A stretch of DNA of 36,642 nucleotides, taken from contig VXSG01000063.1 of assembly GCA_009838075.1 (NCBI GenBank), positions 1-36,642 on the forward strand. Direction: 5' to 3'. Positions within the stretch are counted from its first letter, which is position 1. Each line of letters starts with the position of its first letter. Of this stretch, positions 1 to 8,389 are shown one piece after another. This DNA comes from Boseongicola sp. SB0665_bin_10 (lineage in GTDB: Bacteria > Pseudomonadota > Alphaproteobacteria > Rhodobacterales > Rhodobacteraceae). The notes beneath the pieces were generated by a model, which saw only the letters and a program-made list of their open reading frames with translations, did no database searches and was not told the DNA's origin. The translations under genes and the position numbers were made by a program.

Positions 1-909
1 TCAGTAGTCCAGCTGGACGCGCGTGAGCGCCTTCCCGATCCGCGAGGCGAGCATGTGAGCCATTGGCGAAAGCGAGCGCTTTGCCGAGATCAGTATTCCG
101 ACGCTGAGGGACTTCAGGAAGTCGTTGGCCACCGGCAGGTACCGCAATGCGCCGGCATCGATTTCGTCCCTGAACCCAAGCTTGGTGTAGAGCCCGATCA
201 CCTGGCCGCCTTCGATGGTCCTCTTCGCGACCGGCAGGGAGTCCGTGAACACCTTCGTGGCCAGGCTCGCGGTCGCACCCGCTATCGCCTCGTCCAACAG
301 GGAATGATGGCCCCGACCGTCGATCGACCGCACAAGCAAATAGTTCTCCAGGTCGCCGATCGTCAGCTCGGTGCGTTCCGCCAGGGGATGGTCCGATCGC
401 ATCACGGCCCCGATCGGCGCCGCCTTCTCGAACATGGACCTGATGCCCGGGTGGTTCTCGTTCGAGAAGGAAAGGCCGATGTCGACGGTTCCTTCGGCGA
501 CGGCATCGACGATCTCGTCGGGCTGGCCGGTCGTCACCGAATACGTCACGCCCGGACAGTCGGCCGAGAACGCGCGCAGGACGTCAGGCACCAGCCCCAG
601 CGCGGCGGAGTCGATGACCATCAACCCGATGTGCCCGCTCCGGGCCGAACGGATGTCGTCCACGACCGCGCGGAGCCGCTCGAAGTCGTACAGGGTCTTG
701 CGGCAGTGTTCCACGACGATGGATCCTGCGGCGGTCAGGACCACGCCGTCGGACGTGCGGTCCAGGAGCTTGACGCCCAGGTCCCGTTCGACGTCCATCA
801 GCTTCCGCGTGACCGTCGTCGAGCAGACGTTGAGGACGGCCGCCGCCTTGCGGATCGACCCCTGGCGCGCGACGGCGTCGAAATACCCGAGGAACTTTGA
901 ATGGACCAT
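1..909 (-). CDS. LysR-family transcriptional regulator
   Basis: A 302-residue LysR-type regulator. The N-terminal winged helix-turn-helix lies at about residues 4-62 (GSIRKAAAVLNVCSTTVTRK, then ERDLGVKLLDR and LTAAG). It is followed by a periplasmic-binding-like effector domain (SGHIGLMVID, then VDIGLSF near the middle). An in-frame ATG at 954 would add 15 residues, but that start lies inside the paired palindromes at 934-978, so I prefer the ATG at 909. The stop is at the very edge of the window, so the protein is complete. It is divergent from the ABC transporter at 1043 and probably controls it, with the intergenic palindromes as operator. The effector is unknown; it is likely the imported substrate or a CoA-pathway intermediate. 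The family call is firm; the regulatory target is inference. Confidence 0.93.
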   Translation of the reverse strand: MVHSKFLGYFDAVARQGSIRKAAAVLNVCSTTVTRKLMDVERDLGVKLLDRTSDGVVLTAAGSIVVEHCRKTLYDFERLRAVVDDIRSARSGHIGLMVIDSAALGLVPDVLRAFSADCPGVTYSVTTGQPDEIVDAVAEGTVDIGLSFSNENHPGIRSMFEKAAPIGAVMRSDHPLAERTELTIGDLENYLLVRSIDGRGHHSLLDEAIAGATASLATKVFTDSLPVAKRTIEGGQVIGLYTKLGFRDEIDAGALRYLPVANDFLKSLSVGILISAKRSLSPMAHMLASRIGKALTRVQLDY

Positions 910-933
910 TCGGCTGCGCGGCTCCGTGTACCG

Positions 934-978
934 ATGCAAAAAATGCACTGCCATGCTGCATATACAACAAAATATGCA
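934..978. promoter_or_regulatory. Paired LysR-type operator palindromes
   Basis: Two dyads lie between the lysR start and the ABC operon. The first is TGCAAAAAATGCA at 935-947, which has the T-N11-A form typical of LysR boxes. The second is TGCATAT (957-963), an 8-base spacer, then ATATGCA (972-978). ATGCACTGC occurs in both halves (943-951 and 974-982), so the sites are also direct repeats about 31 bases, or three helical turns, apart. That geometry suits a LysR tetramer with a recognition and an activation site. The stretch is AT-rich against a GC-rich background. Binding is inferred. Confidence 0.6.
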
Positions 979-1042
979 CTGCTAGTCTTCTGCCTGTCAA
1001 TGGCCGCCGGCTGGCGGCCACCGAACAGAAAGGGACATCACG

Positions 1043-2083
1043 ATGGCGAAATCGCAGGACATGATCGAACGCAGAAGCGTGCTTGGCGGGCTGGCCGCGC
1101 TGGGCGGGCTGGCGGGCGCCGGGACATTCATCTCGGTGACGCCCGGACGCGCGGCCGATACCCGCAAGATCCGATTGCAGCTTGGCTGGCTTGCCTCGAA
1201 TGGCATTCTCGGCGAGGTGGCGGCCGACAGGCTGGGCTATTTCGCTGAAGAGGGGCTCGAGCTTGAAATCATGCCCGGTGGCCCGAACATCGACGGGGTC
1301 GCGGCCGTTGCGTCCGGCGCCAACAACTTCGGATCGATTTCCTCCAGCCCGTCCTTGATGCTCGCCCGATCGGCAGGCATCCCGGTCAAGTGCGTCGCGG
1401 CGGGCTATCAGCAGCATCCGTTCACGTATTTCTCCCTGGAACGGGCGCCGGTTCGAGAGCCCGCCGACCTTGTCGGGAAAAAGGTCGCGACGCAGGGAAC
1501 CGCCCGGATCCTGCTGCGGGCGCTCCTCGCCAAGAACGGCATTTCCGAGGACAGCATCGAGGTTTCCGTGATGGGTGGCGACATGGGGCCGCTCATGACC
1601 GGACAAGTAGATGTCGTTACGGGCTGGAAAACGAACGTGAACGCCCTGTCGATCCTTGGAGACGAAAGGGTCGACATGGCGCTCTGGGACACCGGGATTC
1701 AACTCTACGCAAACCCGTACTACACGACGGACTCGGTGCTCTCGGAAAACCGTGACATGGTGGAGGCGACCATCCGGGCGATCGCGCGCGGATGGGGCTG
1801 GGCTCACGATAATCCGGAAGGTGCGGTCGACTACCTGGTCGAACGGTATCCCAATCTTGACCGCGATTCAGAACTCAGGGCCGTTGACCTCGTGATCGGC
1901 TATTCCTTCAATGACCGAACGGCAGCAAACGGTTGGGGCACCATGACCCGAGAGAACTGGCAGGCTCAAATCGACATCTACAACCAGCTGGGACAGTTTG
2001 CCGGCGGAGCGCCTGCACTTGAGGACGTCATGACGCTGGAGATCCTCGAAGCCACCGCCGATGTGCGGCCGAAGCTCGGGTAG
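1043..2083 (+). CDS. ABC transporter substrate-binding protein (NMT1/SsuA/THI5-like), Tat signal
   Basis: A 346-residue periplasmic binding protein of the nitrate/taurine/thiamine-precursor type. The N-terminus has a twin-arginine signal (ERRSVLGG at residues 9-16), a hydrophobic stretch, and a probable cleavage site after the Ala-Ala near residue 38 (GRAADT). The mature part begins with IRLQLGWLASNG and continues with GYFAEEGLELEI and a long KKVATQGTARILLRALL segment, the usual layout of NMT1-like proteins that bind sulfonates, pyrimidines or other small organics. It is first in a co-directional run with the ATPase (6 bases downstream) and permease. An RBS-like GAAAGGGA lies shortly before the ATG. 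The ligand cannot be read from sequence. The purine genes downstream make a nucleobase or other N-heterocycle plausible, but that is inference. Confidence 0.92.
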   Translation: MAKSQDMIERRSVLGGLAALGGLAGAGTFISVTPGRAADTRKIRLQLGWLASNGILGEVAADRLGYFAEEGLELEIMPGGPNIDGVAAVASGANNFGSISSSPSLMLARSAGIPVKCVAAGYQQHPFTYFSLERAPVREPADLVGKKVATQGTARILLRALLAKNGISEDSIEVSVMGGDMGPLMTGQVDVVTGWKTNVNALSILGDERVDMALWDTGIQLYANPYYTTDSVLSENRDMVEATIRAIARGWGWAHDNPEGAVDYLVERYPNLDRDSELRAVDLVIGYSFNDRTAANGWGTMTRENWQAQIDIYNQLGQFAGGAPALEDVMTLEILEATADVRPKLG

Positions 2084-2088
2084 CCCTG

Positions 2089-2880
2089 GTGGGTGCTGCT
2101 GATCCTGCAGGTGCTGCGCACGACTACGCGGCGGTCCTGCGCAATGCGGTGGTACGCTTCGGCAACTTCACCGCACTGCAGGACATCAGCCTTGAACTGG
2201 AACAGGGCGCTTTCTGGACAATTCTCGGCCCCTCGGGCTGCGGGAAGTCGACAATGCTGCGCCTTGTTTCCGACCTCGTCCCGGCCGCGTCCGGCGAGGT
2301 CTCCGTCTTGGGAAAGTCGACGGAAGAGGCGCGCTTGGCGCGCGAGTTCGCCTTCGTCTTTCAGGACGCGACTCTCCTCCCGTGGCGAACGGCTCTGAAA
2401 AATGTCGAATTGCCCTTGGAGATCGGTCGCCGGCGAAACATCAAGATTCCCGTCAGCGACCGGTCACCCAGGGAACTTCTGGCTCTCGTGGGCCTGCAAG
2501 ACCGTGAGGATGCACTGCCCCGTGAGCTTTCCGGCGGCATGCGGCAGCGCGTCGCGATCGCACGTGCGCTTGTCTGCCAGCCCAAGCTGCTGCTGATGGA
2601 CGAGCCATTCGGCGCGTTGGACGAGATGACGCGCGATCACCTGAACCTGCAGCTGCTTCAGATCTGGGCGGAAACCGGCGTGACGATCCTGTTCGTCACC
2701 CATTCCATTCCGGAAGCCGTCTTCCTTGGGCAGAAGGTCCTGATGCTGGGGGCGAACCCCGGCCGGCTGAGGGAAATCGTTGACATCGACATCCCCTCGC
2801 CCAGGGCGATCAAGGTCCGCGACACCCAGGAATTCACCAAGTACACGGCCTATTTGCGCCGACTCCTGGAGGCGGACTGA
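2089..2880 (+). CDS. ABC transporter ATP-binding protein (NitT/TauT type)
   Basis: A 263-residue ATPase with every nucleotide-binding element: Walker A GPSGCGKST at residues 47-55, Q-loop Gln92 (FVFQDATLLPW), signature LSGGMRQ at 147-153, Walker B LLLMDEP with Asp171 and Glu172, and H-loop His205 (FVTHSIPEA). It resembles SsuB/TauB. The start is a GTG five bases after the binding-protein stop. The stop overlaps the permease start (TGATG), so the two are probably translationally coupled. It energises import on the cytoplasmic face together with the permease at 2880. Confidence 0.95.
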   Translation: MGAADPAGAAHDYAAVLRNAVVRFGNFTALQDISLELEQGAFWTILGPSGCGKSTMLRLVSDLVPAASGEVSVLGKSTEEARLAREFAFVFQDATLLPWRTALKNVELPLEIGRRRNIKIPVSDRSPRELLALVGLQDREDALPRELSGGMRQRVAIARALVCQPKLLLMDEPFGALDEMTRDHLNLQLLQIWAETGVTILFVTHSIPEAVFLGQKVLMLGANPGRLREIVDIDIPSPRAIKVRDTQEFTKYTAYLRRLLEAD

Positions 2881-3803
2881 TGTCTGGTGCGAACGACAGG
2901 GACCCGCCGACTCCCAAAGCGAGTGCAGGCAGCAAGAAGTTCCAGCGTTGGTTCAGCCCAACTTTCCTGATGGTCTCCGTTCGAGGACGCCACGGTGCCA
3001 TTGTCGTGCCGCAAAGAGACGCTTTCCGACTTCCTCGACAGACAGGAGTGGCCGACCCCGCCCTCCGGCGTCTGCTGGGACATGCCATCCCGGTCGGCAC
3101 CGCGATCGGCATCTTCCTGATCTGGGAAGCGGGAGTGCGCGTGTTCCAGGTGCCGACCTACATTGCCCCGGCCCCCAGTGACGTGGGCCGGACATTGGTC
3201 GAGCAGTGGCCTCTCTTGATGAGGAACTTCTGGCCCACGTTCTACGAGAGCATAATGGGATTTCTCTTCGGCAACATGGCCGCAATCCTGATTGCGGTCG
3301 CATTCGTGCATAGCCGAACCGTCGAACGGGCGTTCTTTCCGATCGCCGTCTTCATCAACACAATCCCGATTCTCGCCATCGCACCGATCCTCGTGCTGAT
3401 CTTTGGCGCCGGACTTACGGCGAAAGTCGTGATCGCCGCTCTGATCTGCTTCTTCCCGACGCTGGTGAACATGGTGCGCGGCCTGCAGGCGGTCAGCCCG
3501 GAGACGCTGGAACTGGCGCGGATCCTTTCGGCATCAAGATCCGAAGTCTTCTGGAAGATCCGCCTGCCTTCCTCGCTGCCGTTCCTGTTCTCGGCGCTGA
3601 AGATTGCCGCGACAACCTGTGTCATCGGAGCCATCGTCGGCGAGTGGGTCGGCGCAAACTCGGGACTTGGAGCGCTGATCATCGACAGCACGTTCAACTT
3701 CCGGTCATCGCTTCTCTACGCGACGGTCTTCCTGTCGTCCGGGCTGTCCGTGATGCTTTTTGCCTTGGTTACCATCGCCGAGAAACTGGTGGTGCGCTGG
3801 TAG
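2880..3803 (+). CDS. ABC transporter permease (NitT/TauT type) with long N-terminal extension
   Basis: A 307-residue inner-membrane permease. Membrane segments begin at about residue 70 (IPVGTAIGIFLIWEAGVRVF). The cytoplasmic coupling loop with an EAA-like motif is ELARILSASRSEVFWKIRLP, followed by GAIVGEWVGANSGLGALI, as in SsuC/TauC. Relatives are usually about 250-280 residues. The extra N-terminal 60-70 residues are basic and proline-rich with no recognisable domain. The ATG overlaps the ATPase stop, which supports the long form, but a downstream start (Met31) is possible. It forms the translocation path of the importer with the two genes before it. Confidence 0.93.
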   Translation: MSGANDRDPPTPKASAGSKKFQRWFSPTFLMVSVRGRHGAIVVPQRDAFRLPRQTGVADPALRRLLGHAIPVGTAIGIFLIWEAGVRVFQVPTYIAPAPSDVGRTLVEQWPLLMRNFWPTFYESIMGFLFGNMAAILIAVAFVHSRTVERAFFPIAVFINTIPILAIAPILVLIFGAGLTAKVVIAALICFFPTLVNMVRGLQAVSPETLELARILSASRSEVFWKIRLPSSLPFLFSALKIAATTCVIGAIVGEWVGANSGLGALIIDSTFNFRSSLLYATVFLSSGLSVMLFALVTIAEKLVVRW

Positions 3804-3841
3804 GTGCCGAACCGCTGAAACGTGAATGACGGAGCAAGCCA

Positions 3842-5209
3842 ATGACGCCAAAAGAAAACACCCTGATGCAGATCGAAGGCGAGCAGCTTCCGGTCGTGGA
3901 CGACACGGACGTCCTGGTGGTCGGAGGCGGGTCAGCCGGCGTGTGCGCCGCCGCGTCCGCAGCCAGGAACGGCGCACGCGTCACGCTGCTGGAGCGTTAT
4001 CACCACCTGGGAGGGATGGCATCGGGTGGCATGGTGCTGGTCCTCGACGACATGGTCAACGAGGGAAACGAGATCGTCACCACGGGCCTCGTCACCGAAT
4101 TCGTGGAACGCATGGAACGGCAGGATGCCGCGGTCTATCCGCCGCCTGAGGATTGCCAGACCAACTGGGAGATGTGGCAAAGGTGGTCCCGCTGGGGATG
4201 CATTGACTTCCACAAGACTGGCATGCCGCAGCCGATCATACACGCCGTGGCCTTTGACCCCGACGCATGGAAGCGCGTCAGCCTGGACATCGTCCGGCAA
4301 GCGGGCGTCAATCTCAGGCTGCATTCCTGGTTTTCGGATGCCGTTGTGACCGACGGCCGGATTGAATGCGTGATCGTCCAGACCAAGACCGGCCGCCAAG
4401 CCATCCGCGCGGCGGTGTTCGTCGATGCAACCGGCGATCTTGATGTCGGCCTTGCCGCCGGTGCAGCCTATGTTGACGGCCAGTACATCGTGACAACCGT
4501 GTTCCGGCTTTGCGACGTGGACACCGACAGGGCCGAGGCATTCGAATACGCCAATCCCGAAGAGTACAAGAAACTCGACCGCGCCGCGCGCCGGGAAATC
4601 GGCGGAGCTTGGGGCATGTGGTGGCTGAAGACCCCGTTGCCGGGCATCGTCTGGTGCAACTGTCCGCATATGCCTGGATACGACGGCATCTCGGTCGAGC
4701 ACATGGTCGCGGCCGAGTGCGAAGGCCGCGATCGCATGATGAATCTCCTGAAATTCGCCCGAGAGAACCTGCCGGGCTTCGAGAACGCCAAGATGCTGGG
4801 AGCGGCAGAGCAAATGGGCATACGCCAGACCCGGCTGCTTCAGGGCGAGTACATCGTGACAAGGGATGACATCACGTCGCGCCGTCATTTCCGGGACACG
4901 GTCTGTCGCGGACGGGACTACTACACGCCTTACCGTGCCCTGCTGCCCAAGGGCATCGACAATCTGATCGTGGCAGGCCGCCACTATTCGGTAGAAAGCG
5001 AAGCCCAGAAGCTCTCGCGCGAAATCCCGCCCTGCATGGCGCAGGGCGAGGCCGCAGGGATCGCTGCAGCCCTGGCGGTCAAGGGCGCCACACCGCTGCG
5101 ACGCGTGAACTACCGCGACATCCAGAAGAAGATGCGGGCCCAGGGCGCCGACCCGGGCGACATCCCTTCCCCGAACGCCCTGGTCGAAGAACCGGCGGTG
5201 GCGACATGA
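3842..5209 (+). CDS. FAD-dependent oxidoreductase (PF12831-like)
   Basis: A 455-residue flavoprotein. The FAD Rossmann motif is VVGGGSAG (Gly28, Gly30, Gly33) with the ribose-binding acidic residue at Glu51 (VTLLER). The C-terminal FAD segment is DNLIVAGRHYSVESEAQ, followed by CMAQGEAAGIAAALA. This resembles the soluble FAD-dependent oxidoreductases of PF12831 rather than succinate dehydrogenase or an ETF. A GGAG ribosome site lies about 8 bases before the ATG. The stop overlaps the CoA-transferase start (ATGA), implying coupling. With a CoA-transferase, a hydratase and a ferredoxin downstream, it may oxidise the imported acid or its CoA thioester, handing electrons to the ferredoxin or to quinone. 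The substrate is unknown. Confidence 0.88.
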   Translation: MTPKENTLMQIEGEQLPVVDDTDVLVVGGGSAGVCAAASAARNGARVTLLERYHHLGGMASGGMVLVLDDMVNEGNEIVTTGLVTEFVERMERQDAAVYPPPEDCQTNWEMWQRWSRWGCIDFHKTGMPQPIIHAVAFDPDAWKRVSLDIVRQAGVNLRLHSWFSDAVVTDGRIECVIVQTKTGRQAIRAAVFVDATGDLDVGLAAGAAYVDGQYIVTTVFRLCDVDTDRAEAFEYANPEEYKKLDRAARREIGGAWGMWWLKTPLPGIVWCNCPHMPGYDGISVEHMVAAECEGRDRMMNLLKFARENLPGFENAKMLGAAEQMGIRQTRLLQGEYIVTRDDITSRRHFRDTVCRGRDYYTPYRALLPKGIDNLIVAGRHYSVESEAQKLSREIPPCMAQGEAAGIAAALAVKGATPLRRVNYRDIQKKMRAQGADPGDIPSPNALVEEPAVAT

Positions 5210-6393
5210 AGGCGCGGCCAGATGCAAGCGCTCACTTGCTTCCCTTGAGCGGTGTGCGCGTCATTGACTTCACCCAAGTGATGCTCGGCCCGTGCGCAAC
5301 GCAAATGCTGGGCGATTTCGGCGCTGACGTGATCAAGATCGAACGTCACGGCTCGGGTGACCTGTCGCGCCAGTTCTTCGGCGGCGCGTCGAAGGAAGAT
5401 CGGAACAACGTCGTCTTTGGCTCGCTCAACCGCAACAAGCGATCGGTCGTGATCGACATGAAGTCCGAAGCGGGGCTGAAGGCAATCCATGAACTCGTGC
5501 GGACCGCGGACGTTGTCGTCGACAATTTTCGGGCTGGGGTCATGGAAAGACTCGGCTTGGGCTACGAGGCTCTCAGCGCAATCAATCCGGGCATCATCTG
5601 CGCGTCGGGGACAGGATTTGGCTCGACCGGCCCCTATGCGCACAAGGGCGGGCAGGACGTGCTCGCCCAGGCATTGACCGGCGTGATGGAAAAGACCTCG
5701 GACCCGTCGATACCACGTTCGATCTATCCCACGACCCTGTGCGACTACACGGCTGGCATGCACCTCGTCCAAGGCGTACTGGCCGCGCTTCTTCAGAGAG
5801 AAAAAACAGGGCGAGGCCAGAGGGTTCAGGTTTCCCTCTACGACAGCATGATCGCGATGCAGATGCAGGAAGCCGCACAGTGGAACGCACACGGCGAAGT
5901 CCTGAACTGGGCTGCAATGCCTCTGACAGGGCTGTTTGAAACAAGGGACGGAGCGCTCGTCCTCGTTGGCGCATTCAAGGCAAATCCGTTGCAGGACATA
6001 TGCAGCGCGCTTGGCATCGACGACCTGTCCCTGGAATATCCGGACCTGGCGAGCCACAGGAAAGCGAAGGCGTATCTCCACAAGCGCTTCCAGACGACCC
6101 TGGCAACAAACACGACAGGGCATTGGCTGGGCAGGCTTGAGGCGCATGATCTGCTCTGCGCACCGGTGCGTGATCTCGGGGCGGCGCTGAAAGACCCGCA
6201 AACCGCAATCAACGAGATGCTGGTCACCGTCCAGACGCACTGCCATGGGCCGGTGAATTTCGTCGGATCACCCGTGCACCTGAGTGACGCTCCGTTGATC
6301 GTTCGACATGAACCTCCGCTCCTTGGAGAGCACACAGACGACGTTCTGGGAGAGCTGGCGGCGACAGCTCCAGAAAGCGAACCGGCCCAGTGA
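5206..6393 (+). CDS. CaiB/BaiF-type (class III) CoA-transferase
   Basis: A 395-residue family III CoA-transferase. Recognisable elements are LSGVRVIDFTQVMLGPCATQ at the N-terminus, GADVIKIE, LNRNKRSVVIDMK, and the catalytic aspartate at Asp180 (TTLCDYTAGMH), equivalent to Asp169 of formyl-CoA transferase. GRGQRVQVSLYDSMI follows it. Length is normal for the family. The enzyme moves CoA from an acyl-CoA donor to a carboxylate through an aspartyl-CoA thioester. It overlaps the flavoprotein before it and the enoyl-CoA hydratase after it, so the three are probably made in fixed proportion. It most likely activates the acid handled by the neighbouring genes. The acceptor acid cannot be read from sequence. 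Confidence 0.95.
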   Translation: MKARPDASAHLLPLSGVRVIDFTQVMLGPCATQMLGDFGADVIKIERHGSGDLSRQFFGGASKEDRNNVVFGSLNRNKRSVVIDMKSEAGLKAIHELVRTADVVVDNFRAGVMERLGLGYEALSAINPGIICASGTGFGSTGPYAHKGGQDVLAQALTGVMEKTSDPSIPRSIYPTTLCDYTAGMHLVQGVLAALLQREKTGRGQRVQVSLYDSMIAMQMQEAAQWNAHGEVLNWAAMPLTGLFETRDGALVLVGAFKANPLQDICSALGIDDLSLEYPDLASHRKAKAYLHKRFQTTLATNTTGHWLGRLEAHDLLCAPVRDLGAALKDPQTAINEMLVTVQTHCHGPVNFVGSPVHLSDAPLIVRHEPPLLGEHTDDVLGELAATAPESEPAQ

Positions 6394-7166
6394 GCATCGA
6401 GCTGGACATTTCCGACCATGTCGCCCGCGTGACCATCGATCGCCCGGAGCGCATGAACGCGATCGACCGGGCGGCAGCGGACCGGCTTGCCGCGATCTGG
6501 GACGAGATCGAAGGAAATGTCGACATCCGTTGCGTCGTGCTGACCGGAGCTGGCGACAAGGCCTTCTCCGCCGGAGCCGACCTCAAGGATGCCGGCGGAC
6601 CAAGCGGCGTGGAGTATTGGCGGAAGACAATGGAGGACCAGTTCCGCGACATCTCGTTGAGAGCATCGATGTCCGTGCCGGTGATCGCTCGCGTCAACGG
6701 CCTCGCTCTGGGCGGGGGCTTCGAGATGGTGCTCGGATGCGACATCGTGATCGCGTCCGAGACGGCTTCGTTTGCATTGCCGGAGGCGAAGGTCGGGCGC
6801 GTTCCACTCGATGGCGGCATGGTCATGCTGCCGCGAGTCCTTCCCCGCAACATCGCGTTGGGGATGATGCTTACGGGCCGGCACGCATCCGCAAGGGAAA
6901 TGGCCGCCTTCGGGCTGGTGAATTCAGTCGTGCCTCACGAAGACCTGGACGCCGAAACCGAGCGCTGGGTTGCGGATGTCCTCGCCTGCGCCCCGCTCAG
7001 CGTCAGGGCGATCAAGGCTGTGGCCCGCAGGACGGCACATTTGCCGACCCACGATGCCTATGCTCGGCACAGCGACGAATTGCTGAATGCGCTTTCGTCG
7101 GAGGATGCGATTGAAGGAGTGGCGGCCTTTCGGGAGAAGCGGGCCCCCGTCTGGCGCGGAAGGTAG
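6390..7166 (+). CDS. Enoyl-CoA hydratase/isomerase family protein
   Basis: A 258-residue crotonase-fold protein starting at a GTG that overlaps the CoA-transferase stop. Oxyanion-hole segments are FSAGADLK (residues 59-66) and LALGGGFEM. Both glutamates equivalent to rat hydratase Glu144 and Glu164 are present (Glu112 in GGGFEM, Glu132 in LPEAKVG), so hydratase activity is credible and the protein is not a catalytically empty relative. It would add water to, or isomerise, the CoA thioester made by the preceding enzymes. Ferredoxin follows after 3 bases. The exact substrate is unknown. Confidence 0.94.
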   Translation: MSIELDISDHVARVTIDRPERMNAIDRAAADRLAAIWDEIEGNVDIRCVVLTGAGDKAFSAGADLKDAGGPSGVEYWRKTMEDQFRDISLRASMSVPVIARVNGLALGGGFEMVLGCDIVIASETASFALPEAKVGRVPLDGGMVMLPRVLPRNIALGMMLTGRHASAREMAAFGLVNSVVPHEDLDAETERWVADVLACAPLSVRAIKAVARRTAHLPTHDAYARHSDELLNALSSEDAIEGVAAFREKRAPVWRGR

Positions 7167-7169
7167 GAA

Positions 7170-7523
7170 ATGACGCTTGTCATACTTTCCCCATGCATTG
7201 ACGTGAAGGACGGGACATGCACGGAAGTTTGCCCCGTCGACTGCATCTACGAGGGCGAGCGGATGTTCTACATCCACCCCACCGAGTGCATCGAATGCAG
7301 CCTGTGCGAGAGCATCTGCCCCGTGGACGCGATTCGATATGATGACGAGGTCTCTCCGGCGGATGCGCAGTTTCTCAAGCTAAACGGCGATCCGTTCCGC
7401 AATGCGGAGGGTGAACTGGACCAGCCTGGCGGCTGGTCACGAAGCGACGCGCCGCTAAAGGACCCTGCAGCGATTCGGGACTTTCCGGTGGCTGGCCAAG
7501 GGCTGACGAGAGCGCCCCGATGA
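7170..7523 (+). CDS. FdxA-type ferredoxin with [3Fe-4S]/[4Fe-4S] cysteine pattern
   Basis: A 117-residue ferredoxin. Cysteines at 9, 17, 21 and 25 (C-x7-C-x3-C-x3-CP-like) and at 40, 43, 46 and 50 match the spacing of Azotobacter ferredoxin I, which carries one 3Fe and one 4Fe cluster. The conserved CPVDCIYEG, IHPTECIECSLCE and CPVDAI segments are present. The tail after residue 60 differs from housekeeping FdxA. A GGTAGGA ribosome site sits directly upstream. As last gene of the CoA cluster it is probably the electron carrier for the flavoprotein at 3842, although it could also serve xanthine dehydrogenase. The partner is inferred. Confidence 0.92.
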   Translation: MTLVILSPCIDVKDGTCTEVCPVDCIYEGERMFYIHPTECIECSLCESICPVDAIRYDDEVSPADAQFLKLNGDPFRNAEGELDQPGGWSRSDAPLKDPAAIRDFPVAGQGLTRAPR

Positions 7524-7659
7524 CGGAAGCTCGGCCGCAGGTCGGGCGCAAATTGACCACCGTCATATGCCGATCAGGAAGCCGGCTTGACTCGCCGACC
7601 CCCTTGCGGCGGACAAGGAGGCAAGTCTACCGGCACCGTCGCTGCGGAAACTCAATGGC

Positions 7660-8286
7660 AACCAGCAAGTTCAGGAGATAGCCCGGGATGGCGGATTCGC
7701 AGGTCTGGCATGCCCGGTTCATGGGATTGTGCGATCAAGTCTCTGAATGGTCGGAAGATCCCCATTTCCGTGTCGGTTGCGTCATCGTCGACGCCAGGCA
7801 TGTGATCCTTTCGACGGGCTACAACGGGTTCCCGCGCGGCGTGCAGGGCCGCGACCCGAGTCGATTCGACAGGGAGAGCGGCGAGAAGTTCTTCTGGTTC
7901 GAACACGCTGAGCGCAATGCAATCTACAATGCCGCAAGTGTCGGTGTCTCTTTGTCCGAAGCCACCCTGTACGTGAACCGCTTTCCGTGCGCGGACTGCA
8001 GCCGCGCGATCATCCAAGCCGGCATTGGCACGCTGGTTTGCCCGCCGATACCGGATGTTGATGGCGCCCTGGACGAGAGCTTCCGGGCGGGAGCGACGAT
8101 GCTGGAGGAAGCGGGACTGCCCATGACGATCCTCTCGCGAACGAAAGGGAAATAGTGGTTCCCGTTCGGCGGACATCGCCATTGATCAGGATTCGGGCGG
8201 CAAGACCACGCGCCCCACCCGTCGCAACCATACGCCACACCAAGTCAGCACGACGCCAAATCAGCGCTTGCAAACCAGCAAGTTCA
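7660..8286 (+). repeat. 14-base direct repeat flanking the deaminase gene
   Basis: AACCAGCAAGTTCA occurs at 7660-7673, just before the deaminase ribosome site, and again at 8273-8286, after its stop. The flanking bases are also similar (GGCA before the first copy, GCA before the second). The pair brackets one gene exactly. This could be a small duplication or insertion scar, or coincidence. Confidence 0.4.
7688..8155 (+). CDS. dCMP/cytidine-type deaminase family protein
   Basis: A 155-residue zinc deaminase of the CDA/dCMP superfamily. The zinc site is complete: His73-Ala74-Glu75 (FEHAERNAIY), with Glu75 as proton shuttle, and Pro100-Cys101 with Cys104 (RFPCADCSRAII). VGCVIVD and STGYNGFPRG upstream are characteristic of dCMP deaminases rather than TadA or CodA. 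AGGAGA precedes the ATG by about 10 bases. It lies between the ferredoxin and xanthine dehydrogenase genes, an odd place for a housekeeping dCMP deaminase. It may act on a free base or nucleoside of the catabolic pathway. Family is sure; substrate is not. Confidence 0.92.
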   Translation: MADSQVWHARFMGLCDQVSEWSEDPHFRVGCVIVDARHVILSTGYNGFPRGVQGRDPSRFDRESGEKFFWFEHAERNAIYNAASVGVSLSEATLYVNRFPCADCSRAIIQAGIGTLVCPPIPDVDGALDESFRAGATMLEEAGLPMTILSRTKGK

Positions 8287-8389
8287 AGGCTTTGCTTGGT
8301 GGCCGACAGGAAGCCTCCGGCTTTACGCCGCATCGGGACGGGGGTGCGCGGGACCTACCGCAGGAACAGAAAGCGGCATCGGACATACG

